DNA from: Candidatus Njordarchaeum guaymasense
Lineage (GTDB): Archaea; Asgardarchaeota; Njordarchaeia; Njordarchaeales; Njordarchaeaceae
Reading direction: 5' to 3'
Assembly (NCBI GenBank): GCA_030587605.1
Contig: JAUQYT010000317.1
Span: 1 to 42,841, forward strand
DNA length: 42,841 nucleotides
Part shown: positions 26,004 through 34,713 of the stretch, in pieces
Layout of the letters: each line of letters starts with the position of its first letter
Numbering within the stretch: the first letter of the stretch is position 1
Notes under the pieces: generated by a model
Told to the model about the DNA's origin: nothing
The model's input: the letters and a program-made list of their open reading frames with translations, nothing else
Databases searched by the model: none
Program-made: the position numbers and the translations under genes

Positions 26004-26881
26004 GTGGGTCATAAATCCGAACCTGGAAAAATCCTAGAGAACACATACCTGATAGATGGAAACTACTTTTGCATTTCCAAGCTCATGTCGTTGTATGTGG
26101 TGAAGGGGAATAAGACCGCTCTCATTGACAGCGGAACCAGCGCATCGGCAGGGAAGGTCATAGACCAACTCAAAAAGCTTGGCTTCTTTCCAGTCGACTA
26201 CATCATAATAACTCATGATCACGCGGATCATATTCAAGGAGCTGCGCCACTCGTAAAGGCTATGGGAAGGAAGGTCAAGGTCTGCGCATCGAAACCCGCC
26301 CAGATTATGATCGAAGACACGAATAGGATCGGGTACGACTTTGGAATGGAACCAATTGAATCCGTGCAAGAAGTCACACCCTTGAAGAAGGCGACATTGT
26401 AGACCTGGGCGGAGTTGAACTTGAAACGATAACCATTCCGGGTCACGCGCCTGGTCACATAGCGCTTTATGAGAAGGGCAACCAGAATATTTTCGTTGGT
26501 GACTCCATCGGGTTCAAAGTTGACGAAACCACGTTCCTAGCGCCAATCACTCCGCCATGGTTCAACAAGGAGCAATTCTACTCCTCTGTAGAAAAACTAA
26601 GACGAGTTAGATTTGACAGCATATGCTTGGGCCACTACGGTCTCTGGAACGGCCCTGATGCCAAGAACATCTTGGATGAGGCAAAGACTGTGTTTGACGG
26701 CTACTGGAATTTTTTGGAGCAGAATAGGAACAAACTAGATGATGCCGAACACCTGCGGAAAGAGATGATCAAGAGGTTTCTTTCCAAGTCGAAGACCGTA
26801 GAAAGAGTGGGAAAAGCCTTCGCCCAGCTGATTGCAGCAGATATGCGAGACGGCTTTGAATGCTGCTACAAAATGAAATAG
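26004..26881 (+). pseudogene. Metallo-beta-lactamase-fold hydrolase with a frameshift
   Basis: The first piece (26004-26402) has the metal motif THDHADH (His71, His73, Asp75, His76). The reading frame is lost near 26385-26387: restoring one base joins VTPLK to EGDIVDLGG, and the second frame then runs to 26881 with PGHAPGHIALYE, VGDSIG and LGHYGLW, which hold the remaining metal ligands. The repaired protein would be about 292 residues, normal for the family. The start is GTG with AGGTAG upstream. It could be a true pseudogene or a single-base consensus error. Confidence 0.85.
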
Positions 26882-26912
26882 TCAAACAACACCTCCCTCA
26901 CTTCGCATCCTG

Positions 26913-27368
26913 TCACTTGCCAAGATGAGAGATTCGTTTTCTCATGCAAATTGAAGAGACGGGACACAAATCCCTAAATTCACTTGTGTTTTGCAGAACC
27001 AAGGGTGTGCTGTCTCGAACAACCCTTTCAAATCCCATCCGTCTGAAGAAATCATCCGCCGTAGTGGTCAGGAGATACAGCTCTTTTACCCCTTTCCTCT
27101 TGGCGCGTTGAATTAGCTTGTCGCAAAGTGCTTTCCCGTATCCTTTTCCCCGAAAAGGCTTGTCTATTGCGACTGAACGTAGCAATCCATATTCTCCATA
27201 GACCTCTACTCCGCCGATCCCTGTGTTTTGTGAATTCGAGCTTACTATGAATAAGGAATCGATTTTTGCTAGAACATCTTGGAACGGCAGATCGTTCTCT
27301 TTGAGTAGTCTTTCAATCAAAGGAAGATCACGTCTAGTCGCTTTCCTTAGCCGTATTATGTTAATCAT
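26913..27368 (-). CDS. GNAT acetyltransferase, ArsN2-like
   Basis: The 151-residue protein has the GNAT acetyl-CoA loop (PFRGKGYGKALCDKL, about 73-88) and the ArsN2-type layout: RKATRRDLPLIERLLKENDLP at the start, GGVEVYGEYGLLRSVAID, YLLTTTADDFFRRMGF and a closing EFRDLCPVSSICM. ArsN2 proteins are found in arsenic resistance clusters and acetylate an organoarsenical or amine. No other ars gene is visible. It lies downstream of the ferredoxin-type gene on the same strand after about 100 bases. Confidence 0.8.
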   Translation of the reverse strand: MINIIRLRKATRRDLPLIERLLKENDLPFQDVLAKIDSLFIVSSNSQNTGIGGVEVYGEYGLLRSVAIDKPFRGKGYGKALCDKLIQRAKRKGVKELYLLTTTADDFFRRMGFERVVRDSTPLVLQNTSEFRDLCPVSSICMRKRISHLGK

Positions 27369-27470
27369 CAGTCACCACATTCCAGCTGATGAGAACAGCT
27401 CCCAGTATTCTGCGTGGGTAAGTGGGATACCTACATTAGCCATATCATTAACGAAATCCTGCTTGGGCAG

Positions 27471-28568
27471 CTATTTGACCGAGCGTCTGTTGCGTAGGCG
27501 ATCGCGTTCCCAAGTCGCATAGTCCAGAGGCGGATCTACAACTTCACGATGGGGCTTTCGCCGTAGCTCTGCTACTTCATTGGAACAACCTGTGACACAC
27601 AGGCCACATCCTATGCATTTTTCCCGGTCGACGACTGCGACGTCACCCTGCTTAGAAATCGCGTGTACTTGGCACCGCTGAATACATGTTCCGCATCCTT
27701 GACATCTGTTGGGGTCAATGAACGCGAAATAGTTGGCGTGGGCTACTGAGTTCTCGATGCCAAATTCTGTGATGCCTCGGAGGATTCCACAGCAGCAACC
27801 GCAGCAATTGCAGATGTATCCGATCCCTTCCCTTACGTTACTCACCGTATGAACCAGACCGATCTCCTCAAACTTGTCCAGCAGGGCTAGTGCTTCCTCT
27901 TGGGAAATGTATTTGTCTGGGCCCACGTCGTCTGAGCTTGAAGAGCGTTCAGTTGAGGAAAAGTTCAGACAAGTCTTCACGGGAAAGTCACATTTGCGAC
28001 CGATATGATCCTGCTGGACTCGGCAGATGCAATCGCGGACACGGAACGTCTTTGAGGCTATGAGAATCGCTCGGACATCGTCGTAGGGGAGGATCAATTC
28101 CGTCTTCACGGCTTTTTGCGCAGGAACTACGCGGTGAACTGCTGGTTGCGGCTTCATAATCCCTGCCAGCCCTCCCTCAGCCAGATACTTCTCGACAAGA
28201 TGAGCAAACTCGTGGTCCATATTGCTGACCTGCGCTTCATAGATGCCAACGATAAACGGTGCAAGCCTGAAGTGTGGCTTCCCATCCTGCTTGCCGTACC
28301 AAACCAAACCTTTTCTCGCCATCGACACAAGTTTCATGGTGGCGTCCTTAACCGATAACCCCAATCGCTCAGTTACTGTGTCGATGGGCTCCATTTTACC
28401 ACTCAATTGGCTGGCAATCCGAGCCTCCTCAGGAGAAAATATCTTCTTGAGAATAGTCACCTCAGCGTTTGATGGCGTTCTGGGAAAAGCGTTGGGGAGC
28501 CTGTCCAAGGCGACCGCAAGCCTCTCAAAAATATCTTCGCTCAACCTATTCTCCCTCTCAATCTTCAC
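27471..28568 (-). CDS. Multi-cluster 4Fe-4S protein with N-terminal winged helix
   Basis: The 365-residue protein begins with a helical DNA-binding-like domain (about 40-105: PIDTVTERLGLSVKDATMKLVSMARKGLV). It continues with DCICRVQQDHIGRKC and further Cys, then the Cys-rich CNCCGCCCG, and ends in two ferredoxin motifs CQGCGTCIQRC and CIGCGLCVTGC that should each hold a 4Fe-4S cluster. It probably shuttles electrons for an anaerobic enzyme; the partner is not evident. It lies 45 bases after the mutase large subunit and may be in the same transcript. Confidence 0.8.
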   Translation of the reverse strand: MKIERENRLSEDIFERLAVALDRLPNAFPRTPSNAEVTILKKIFSPEEARIASQLSGKMEPIDTVTERLGLSVKDATMKLVSMARKGLVWYGKQDGKPHFRLAPFIVGIYEAQVSNMDHEFAHLVEKYLAEGGLAGIMKPQPAVHRVVPAQKAVKTELILPYDDVRAILIASKTFRVRDCICRVQQDHIGRKCDFPVKTCLNFSSTERSSSSDDVGPDKYISQEEALALLDKFEEIGLVHTVSNVREGIGYICNCCGCCCGILRGITEFGIENSVAHANYFAFIDPNRCQGCGTCIQRCQVHAISKQGDVAVVDREKCIGCGLCVTGCSNEVAELRRKPHREVVDPPLDYATWERDRLRNRRSVK

Positions 28569-28613
28569 GTAGATTCTCAGTTGAAATACTATTGCTCCTT
28601 AATTACGTTCTTC

Positions 28614-30293
28614 TCAGATAATCTCTGGAGCTCTGTATTCTCCATACACTTCTCTGAGCGTGTCGCATATCTCACCATTGGTTGCGTAGACTTTTACCGC
28701 TTCAATTATTGCGGGCATCAGGTTCTCACTGCCTTGTGCCAGAATCCTTATTTTGTCTAATGCGTTCCGAACTTTCTTGTCGTCCCTCTTGGTTTTGAGT
28801 TCTTTCACTCGCCTCCTCTGGTGTTCTTCCACTTCCGGTTTCACCCGCAGGATCTCCCATGTTAGCTGCTCTTGGATTGCGTATTCATTTACCCCAACAA
28901 TAATCCGGTCTTTACTATCGACTTCCTTCTGGAACTTGTATGCGCTGTTAAGGATCTCTTTTTGAGGATACCCTCTCTCGATGGCCGGGACCATTCCACC
29001 CATGTCATCGATCTTCTTGATGTAGTCCATTGCTTGGCTCTCAATCTCCTTGGTGAGACTCTCGACGTAGAAAGACCCAGCAAGTGGATCGACTGTGTTC
29101 ACAGCGCCACTCTCGTTTGCGAGTATCTGTTGCGTTCTCAACGCGATCCTAACAGCTTTCTCTGATGGGAGCGCCAAGGCTTCGTCCATTGAGTTGGTGT
29201 GAAGAGACTGGGTTCCGCCAAGAATAGAAGCAAGTGCCTGCAATGTTACCCGCACTATGTTGTTCTCTGGCTGTTGCGCCGTCAAGGTGACTCCGCCGGT
29301 TTGTGTGTGGAAGCGCAGCATCATGGACTCGGGGTTCTGAGCCTTGAATCTTTCCTTCATGATCTTGGCCCATAGTCTTCTCGCTGCGCGGAACTTGGCG
29401 ACCTCCTCAAGGAGATCCATGTGCGAGGCGAAGAAGAATGATAGGCGAGGCGAAAAAGTGTCAACTTTAAGTCCCCTTGCGGCAGCAGCTTCGACATAAG
29501 CCATACCGTCAGCCAACGTGAAGGCAACTTCCTGGACTGCTGTTGCTCCAGCTTCACGAATGTGGTACCCGCTTATGCTGATAGTGTTCCATCTCGGCAC
29601 GTTCTTGAAGCAGTAGTCAATTATATCGATAGTCAGCTTCATGGAAGGCTTGGGCGGATAAATGTAGGTTCCTCTCGCTATGTATTCCTTCAGGACATCA
29701 TTCTGAACTGTTCCTTGGAGTGTTGAAGGAGCTACTCCTTGCCTTTCGCCTGCAACTATGTACATGGCTAAGATTACTGAAGCTGAAGCATTAATCGTCA
29801 TTGACGTGCTGACCTTGTCAAGTGGTATATCCTTGAAGAGTGTCTCCATGTCTTCGATGCTGTTGATTGATACACCGACCTTCCCAACCTCTCCGTAGGA
29901 GAGTTCATGGTCGGAATCGTAACCTATCTGGGTTGGAAGATCAAATGCGACACTAAGCCCAGTTTGCCCTTCCTTCAGGAGGTACTTGAAGCGCTGGTTG
30001 GTCTCCTCTGCAGTCCCAAACCCAGCATATTGGCGCATCGTCCAGAAGCGACCTCTATACATAGTGGGGTAAACGCCCCTAGTAGCAGGGAACTCACCCG
30101 GAAACCCAAGGTCCCGCAGATAGTCAATGCCCTCCACATCAGATGGCGTGTAGAGTCTCTTTACCGGTATGCCTGAGGATGAGAGAAACTCCTTCTTCCT
30201 CTCAGGCGTCTTCTGAACGAATCTTGATAGTGATGTTTCCTCCCATTTCTTGTGAGCGTCCTTAGATTCAGTAACTTTCTTCTTGTCAAACAA
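28614..30293 (-). CDS. Methylmalonyl-CoA mutase, large catalytic subunit
   Basis: The 559-residue protein matches the TIM-barrel subunit of archaeal methylmalonyl-CoA mutase: YPTMYRGRFWTMRQYAGFG near residue 80, DLPTQIGYDSDH, RFHTQTGGVTLTAQQPENN with active-site His and Gln, and QSLHTNSMDEALALPS. It lacks the C-terminal B12 domain, which is encoded by the gene just upstream, 32 bases away. With that subunit it interconverts methylmalonyl-CoA and succinyl-CoA. No MeaB/ArgK-type protective GTPase is in the window. Confidence 0.95.
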   Translation of the reverse strand: MFDKKKVTESKDAHKKWEETSLSRFVQKTPERKKEFLSSSGIPVKRLYTPSDVEGIDYLRDLGFPGEFPATRGVYPTMYRGRFWTMRQYAGFGTAEETNQRFKYLLKEGQTGLSVAFDLPTQIGYDSDHELSYGEVGKVGVSINSIEDMETLFKDIPLDKVSTSMTINASASVILAMYIVAGERQGVAPSTLQGTVQNDVLKEYIARGTYIYPPKPSMKLTIDIIDYCFKNVPRWNTISISGYHIREAGATAVQEVAFTLADGMAYVEAAAARGLKVDTFSPRLSFFFASHMDLLEEVAKFRAARRLWAKIMKERFKAQNPESMMLRFHTQTGGVTLTAQQPENNIVRVTLQALASILGGTQSLHTNSMDEALALPSEKAVRIALRTQQILANESGAVNTVDPLAGSFYVESLTKEIESQAMDYIKKIDDMGGMVPAIERGYPQKEILNSAYKFQKEVDSKDRIIVGVNEYAIQEQLTWEILRVKPEVEEHQRRRVKELKTKRDDKKVRNALDKIRILAQGSENLMPAIIEAVKVYATNGEICDTLREVYGEYRAPEII

Positions 30294-30325
30294 CTGTAGG
30301 AATCCCTCCCATGAACTAACTATCG

Positions 30326-30736
30326 TTATTTCTTGCCGAGCTTCTTCTGCAGGTATTCGACGAGAGCGCTCGTGGGTGTCCCTGGTCCGAACACTTCGTC
30401 CACTCCCATCTTCTTCAGTTCCGGAACATTGCTTTCCGGTATGATTCCCCCGCCAAAAACAACTATGTCTTCTGCACCCTCCTTCTTCAGAAGTTCTATG
30501 ACCTTCTTGAAGTAGTGCTTATGGGTTCCAGAGAGTATGCTCAACCCTACGGCATTCACATCTTCCTGAATAGCTGTCTTAACGATCTTCTCAGCTGTCT
30601 GCCTTATCCCCGTGTAGATGACCTCCATCCCTGCATCACGCAGAGCGAGGGCGACAACCTTCGCACCCCGGTCATGACCATCGAGGCCGGGTTTAGCGAC
30701 AAGGACCCTAATCTTCCCCTTCTTGACTTCAGGCAT
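30326..30736 (-). CDS. Methylmalonyl-CoA mutase, B12-binding subunit
   Basis: The 136-residue Rossmann-type cobalamin domain has the signature LDGHDRG (His21 is the lower cobalt ligand), then SILSGTH and VFGGGIIPES. The ATG at 30736 has GAGAGGGA about nine bases upstream; a GTG at 30760 would add eight residues but has no ribosome site. It heads the minus-strand run mutase B12 subunit, mutase large subunit, 4Fe-4S protein. Confidence 0.95.
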   Translation of the reverse strand: MPEVKKGKIRVLVAKPGLDGHDRGAKVVALALRDAGMEVIYTGIRQTAEKIVKTAIQEDVNAVGLSILSGTHKHYFKKVIELLKKEGAEDIVVFGGGIIPESNVPELKKMGVDEVFGPGTPTSALVEYLQKKLGKK

Positions 30737-30881
30737 ATAACAATCCCTCTCACTTATCACTTTCCCATCTTCTCAACTTGGATATGTAAGTTTCGGAGCA
30801 CGAGATTCCCTGGAAAGGCTTAAAATACGTATTTGAAGTTTGAATCATTTGAGTCTGAGGCAATAACCCCAGAAACGAGGA

Positions 30882-31481
30882 ATGGCTTTGATACTTGGAA
30901 TATGTGGAAGTCCAAGAAAAAAGGCAACCGAATATGTCCTAAGAGAAGCCCTAAAAATGCTAGAGGATGCCGGCATAAAGACTCAGTTCTTCAGTGTCAG
31001 TGGCAAGAACATTTCACCATGCACTCACTGCGACTACTGCCTGAAAAACAAGGAATGCAAAATCAAAGACGACATGTACGAACTCTACCCTCTGCTCAAG
31101 GATGCTCAGGGAATAATAATCGCCTCACCAGTCTACATGGGCGGACTCAGCGCACAAACAAAGATCATTATTGATAGGTGCAGAGCTCTGCTTGCAGCGG
31201 ACCGAAACGTCCTCAGGAACAGAGTCGGCATGGCAATCGCGGTTGGAGGAGACCGCGTAGGTGGGCAAGAACTCGCAATACAACAAATAATAGCCTTCTA
31301 CATTTTGAATGGGATGATACCGATCAGCGGAGGCTCCTTCGGGGCAAACTTAGGCGCAACATTCTGGTCAAAGGATACGCTTGATGGAGTCAAAAGAGAC
31401 GAAGAGGGATTTCGTACTCTCAGAAAAACAGTCAAGAAGTTTAGGAAGTTCTTAGAGAGTCAAGAAACAAAAAAACCATAG
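30882..31481 (+). CDS. Iron-sulfur flavoprotein (Isf-like, NADPH-dependent FMN reductase family)
   Basis: The 199-residue flavodoxin-fold protein has the FMN phosphate loop GSPRKKATEY at the start, then a compact Cys cluster C47-x2-C50-x2-C53-x5-C59, the signature of archaeal iron-sulfur flavoproteins that bind a 4Fe-4S cluster beside FMN, then SPVYMGGLSAQTK. It transfers electrons, for example from ferredoxin to other acceptors. The next gene encodes an AfpA-like flavoprotein, the partner known from Archaeoglobus. The gene is divergent from the mutase gene. Confidence 0.85.
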   Translation: MALILGICGSPRKKATEYVLREALKMLEDAGIKTQFFSVSGKNISPCTHCDYCLKNKECKIKDDMYELYPLLKDAQGIIIASPVYMGGLSAQTKIIIDRCRALLAADRNVLRNRVGMAIAVGGDRVGGQELAIQQIIAFYILNGMIPISGGSFGANLGATFWSKDTLDGVKRDEEGFRTLRKTVKKFRKFLESQETKKP

Positions 31482-31549
31482 ATCGTTGAGATGTTAACTT
31501 TAGACTGAAGGCGAAGAGAAAGATGGTTGAGAAGGGAGAGGGAAAGAAA

Positions 31550-32113
31550 ATGAAGAAGGTTGCATGGGGAATCACAGGCAGCGGAGATAAGCTACGTGAA
31601 ACAGTTGACATCATGAAGAGAATAATCAAGGATTTTGAAGACGAGGTTGACATCAGAGTCTACGTCTCTAAGGCAGGGGATCAAGTTGTAAAATACTACA
31701 AGCTGAGTCATGAATTAGAGGAGATTTTTGACAAGGTTTGGGTTGAAGCAAACGCAAACTCCCCATTTCTCGCCGGTCAAATGCAGTCTAGGAAGTTTGA
31801 GTTCTTATTGATTGCTCCAGCAACATCAAACACTGTGGCAAAGATCACAATGGGGCTAGCCGACAGCTTGCTCTCGAATGCGGCTATCATGGGCCTAAAA
31901 GCCTCTGTTCCAATATATATAATGCCATCAGACTACGCAGAAGGGGTCGTGAAGACGAAACTTCCCAGTGGAAAAGACCTGAAGCTGAAGATAAGAAAGG
32001 AAGATGTGGAGAACGTTAGAAAACTGGCCAAAATGGAAAACGTATTCGTACTGGAAAAGCCCGAAGATATTCACGAAGTTTTCAGAAAGCATTTCGGCTC
32101 CACAGAAACCTAA
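31550..32113 (+). CDS. Archaeoflavoprotein AfpA-like flavoprotein
   Basis: About 187 residues with a flavoprotein (FMN-binding, HFCD-type) fold: VAWGITGSGDKL at the start, LLIAPATSNTVAKITMGLADSLLSNAA in the middle, and a polar C-terminal half. It matches the AfpA and dihydromethanopterin reductase group, which take electrons from reduced ferredoxin. In Archaeoglobus fulgidus AfpA functions with an iron-sulfur flavoprotein, which is the gene 68 bases upstream here. The ATG at 31550 is preferred, with GAGGG close by; an ATG at 31523 is also possible. Confidence 0.8.
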   Translation: MKKVAWGITGSGDKLRETVDIMKRIIKDFEDEVDIRVYVSKAGDQVVKYYKLSHELEEIFDKVWVEANANSPFLAGQMQSRKFEFLLIAPATSNTVAKITMGLADSLLSNAAIMGLKASVPIYIMPSDYAEGVVKTKLPSGKDLKLKIRKEDVENVRKLAKMENVFVLEKPEDIHEVFRKHFGSTET

Positions 32114-32120
32114 GAATCCG

Positions 32121-32498
32121 TTACTTCCCTTTGTAGTTAAGTGTGGCAGGGCAACCAGTACAAGAGTATTCCTCGCGTAGGGTACATGTCCGGCAGTCTG
32201 CTCCACATGGCGCCGTCCTCGCTTTCTTTTTTGGAAGCCTTCGACTGAACTCCTTAGGGTATGTTATGTTTCGCGCGATGTAAACTGAGGCCTTTTCTAG
32301 GCCGGTTGCTTTAGGGTTCTTCTCGGGGTACCTCAGCCACCATTCCTTTTCCTGTGGCACCATGAAAACGTAGTAAACCTTGTTGGAGCTTGTCGCTACA
32401 GTGAGAAGGTTGGGACAGTTCTTCATGTTCTCCGCCAGTTTCGCTGCGTCTTCCTCAGAGCGCGTTTCACCAATAATAATTCCACAGATCTTATTCAA
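32121..32498 (-). CDS. Small protein with a Cys-rich (DUF3795-like) tail
   Basis: The 125-residue protein has a mixed alpha/beta first part with VYYVFMVPQEKEWWLRYPE and then the metal-binding-type motif CGADCRTC-x7-CTGCP near the end, as seen in small archaeal zinc-binding or iron-sulfur proteins. No function is known. It converges with the AfpA-like gene, eight bases apart. Confidence 0.6.
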   Translation of the reverse strand: MNKICGIIIGETRSEEDAAKLAENMKNCPNLLTVATSSNKVYYVFMVPQEKEWWLRYPEKNPKATGLEKASVYIARNITYPKEFSRRLPKKKARTAPCGADCRTCTLREEYSCTGCPATLNYKGK

Positions 32499-32627
32499 GG
32501 TCTAGCACCATGAGATCAGTTCAAGATAAGATCAGATTGCCATGTGAGCTTATTTCAGTTCAGTATCGGTTCTGCTGAGGTTTTCTCCTTGACTCTTTGC
32601 AGTAGGGATCTAGTTAGTGTTCGATGT

Positions 32628-33041
32628 CTATGGGGTATGGATTTCCGTGACCCTTGACGAAACGTAGGCCCATCCACCCAGCCAGTAGTCTAGGTTCTGA
32701 CTTATGTATCGGATTGTTCCCTGCAAGCCTTCAGCGGTGAATTGCGCAACGGTCACGTTCTCAGGCTTGAACCGGAAGCCCCAGCTATTGTCGTATCTTT
32801 CTACAATGCCTCCCACAAACATCGTGGTTCCGTCCTGTTTCATTTGAACCAATTGAAGCCAGACTTGGTCTCTGGAGGGTTCAACTGCCATATAGTCGTC
32901 ATTCACATCGACGATGACAGCCCAACGACTTGTGTCATGTTTCAAGGCAGATTGCGATTGAAAGTAGATAACTCCAACTACTAGGCCGACGACTAGAATT
33001 GTCGCTACTAGTGCGAAGCCAAAGACTAGCCGTCTATTCAT
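32628..33041 (-). CDS. Membrane-anchored hypothetical protein
   Basis: About 137 residues: a basic N-terminus and one transmembrane helix (VFGFALVATILVVGLVVGVIYF), followed by an exterior domain of about 100 residues with several Trp/Tyr, WAVIVDVNDDY and GGIVERYDNSWGF. It is likely an extracytoplasmic anchored protein of unknown role. The ATG at 33041 follows GGTGGAGAC; an ATG at 33077 lies in a basic leader that looks less natural. Confidence 0.65.
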   Translation of the reverse strand: MNRRLVFGFALVATILVVGLVVGVIYFQSQSALKHDTSRWAVIVDVNDDYMAVEPSRDQVWLQLVQMKQDGTTMFVGGIVERYDNSWGFRFKPENVTVAQFTAEGLQGTIRYISQNLDYWLGGWAYVSSRVTEIHTP

Positions 33042-33214
33042 GTCTCCACCCCGATGTTCTTGTCGTCTTGGATACATAGAAAGCGGGAAGTATATGAGAG
33101 TTTGGCTGGAGATCCTGTTATTTTTCTAATCACACCCCAATAAACGTGTAAGATCTGAAAGGCTTCCACCCGATTATTCTGCAAAACATTGAATTCCCAA
33201 GCTTCACGGTTTTC

Positions 33215-33718
33215 CTATAGTCCTTCCCGTTGATATCTTCCCTTGTAGGTCTGTCCTGTCTTCTCTGCGTCTGCAACCATGAACTGGAACCAGCGCTCAT
33301 TCTCACCGATCCTCAGCTCCTTTATGGGAATGTACACTGTTTGCACTCCGAACCCCTCATAGCCAGGGTCGAAGACAGCAGTCTCAGACTTGATAACGCC
33401 GAGACGGTTCAACGTACTTCTTGGCAGCGATAAACCTATTGCGTTGACAGGTATCCTAACGGCGACATTAAGATGAACGATGTAGACCCCTCGTTTCAAA
33501 ATGAAGACACCTCCTTGTGGCTTACAGTCGGTTGTCTTCATGTCCAGCTCTCTCCGATCACCGTCGATGAAGGCAACGGAGTTTTCCTCTATTCGCTCCA
33601 CACTTGAAGCACCGATATCAACCCCACATGGATTGATTTTTACCTTGCTTGAGAGTTCCTTGTTGGTTTCAACTACCTTCATTACTTCGTCGAGGATTCT
33701 CTGACCGGACCAGAACAT
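33215..33718 (-). CDS. dCTP deaminase / dUTP diphosphatase family protein
   Basis: About 167 residues with the trimeric dUTPase/dCTP deaminase fold: GVDIGASSVERI, LKRGVYIVHLNVAVRIP, SLPRSTLNRLGV and FDPGYEGFG, covering the usual motifs. Which of the two reactions it performs is unclear. The ATG at 33718 has GGAGAT about nine bases upstream. A longer frame reaching 33850 would overlap HepT and adds an atypical N-terminus, so it was not used. Confidence 0.8.
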   Translation of the reverse strand: MFWSGQRILDEVMKVVETNKELSSKVKINPCGVDIGASSVERIEENSVAFIDGDRRELDMKTTDCKPQGGVFILKRGVYIVHLNVAVRIPVNAIGLSLPRSTLNRLGVIKSETAVFDPGYEGFGVQTVYIPIKELRIGENERWFQFMVADAEKTGQTYKGRYQREGL

Positions 33719-33833
33719 ATGGATTTCATCTCCTTTGAAGCTAAATGAGCGCTTCATAGTACTAGGGAATGATCTGTAGCATGGTCCTTCACAGTCGAGG
33801 AAACCGGACAAATATTGGCCTGAAGCAGCAGTC

Positions 33834-34199
33834 CTATCTTGTGGCATCACTCACTTCTTCAATGTCCTTCCTTATCTTCAGGATATTCACCTTAAGCTCC
33901 GGAATGTCCGCTTTGATAACTTTCCAGATTCTTTTCAGATTCACACCTGAGTAGGCATGAATAAGTACATCCCTCAGCCCAGAGATTTTCCTCCACGGTA
34001 TCTCAGGATGTTTTTTCCGAAAAGTCTCCGGTATGTTCTTAACCGACTCACCCATTATTTCTAACCGTCTGAGAACTGCATCTTAGGCTTGAGTGTTGTT
34101 GTAGAAGTCCTGTTCAGTGACTTTCTCTGTATATTCTTCTATTTTCAGGATACTGTCAAACATGTCCTCTACGTACACTGACAGGTTCTTTTTCTTCAT
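33834..34199 (-). pseudogene. HepT-like HEPN toxin with an in-frame stop codon
   Basis: Translation from the ATG at 34199 gives MKKKNLSVYVEDMFDSI, a normal HepT start, but TAA at 34083-34085 interrupts at residue 39, where relatives have Gln before DAVLRRLEI. After the stop the frame continues through IPWRKISGLRDVLIH with the HEPN motif R76-x4-H81, to residue 121. The second residue of the motif is Asp rather than the common Asn. The start overlaps the MNT stop in an ATGA. Loss of the toxin while the antitoxin stays is a plausible outcome. Confidence 0.8.
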
Positions 34200-34480
34200 A
34201 CGATTACGACCTGCTCTCCCAGTATTCTTTCCCTGAGGAGCGGCTTTATTGCGCTGTACTCTACCAAGTCGACTTTTCTTCCCAGTCTGTCTTCAAGTGC
34301 TTGTTTCAGTTCAATGAAGTCGAGCAGACTGATGTCCGCTTCGATCTCGACTAGAATGTCAACGTCACTTCCTTCTCGCGAAGTTTCCTTCACTGTTGAG
34401 CCGAATATGGCTGCTTTCTTGACTCCATAACGTTTCAAGATGGGGACTATCGCTTTCTTCATTCCCTCAATAGTCTTCAT
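34196..34480 (-). CDS. MNT-type nucleotidyltransferase antitoxin
   Basis: The 94-residue protein has the minimal nucleotidyltransferase core IFGSTVKETSREGSDVDILVE, with Gly27-Ser28 and Asp39/Asp41 as metal ligands, and KVDLVEY further on. In MNT/HEPN pairs such proteins transfer AMP to the HEPN toxin and neutralise it. The ATG at 34480 begins the canonical MKTIEGMKK form; an upstream ATG at 34522 adds 14 residues with no similarity. It is coupled to the interrupted HepT gene. Confidence 0.85.
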   Translation of the reverse strand: MKTIEGMKKAIVPILKRYGVKKAAIFGSTVKETSREGSDVDILVEIEADISLLDFIELKQALEDRLGRKVDLVEYSAIKPLLRERILGEQVVIV

Positions 34481-34595
34481 TTCGCTGCACCAAGTATCTG
34501 CATATCGACAAGAATTTTCCATCTAGTGAAAATCTGGTTCTCGCCTATTACTTGTCTTCTTTCTCATTAATTAGGCTATCTTGCACGCAAGGAGC

Positions 34596-34605
34596 AAATA
34601 TATAT
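34596..34605 (+). promoter_or_regulatory. TATA box for the gene at 34714
   Basis: AAATATATAT lies about 110 bases before the TTG start. Transcription would begin near 34630, leaving a leader of about 85 bases that contains a weak CCATC/GATGG hairpin and the AGGAGG ribosome site near 34700. Confidence 0.5.
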
Positions 34606-34713
34606 CTCTTCCAACAATAACGATCCATCTTCGACGATGGGGACATAATAGAGAGATAGTGCTATTGCGGAGCAACGACAAAAAACTCGCCATGATCTAG
34701 GAGGCGAATAGTC

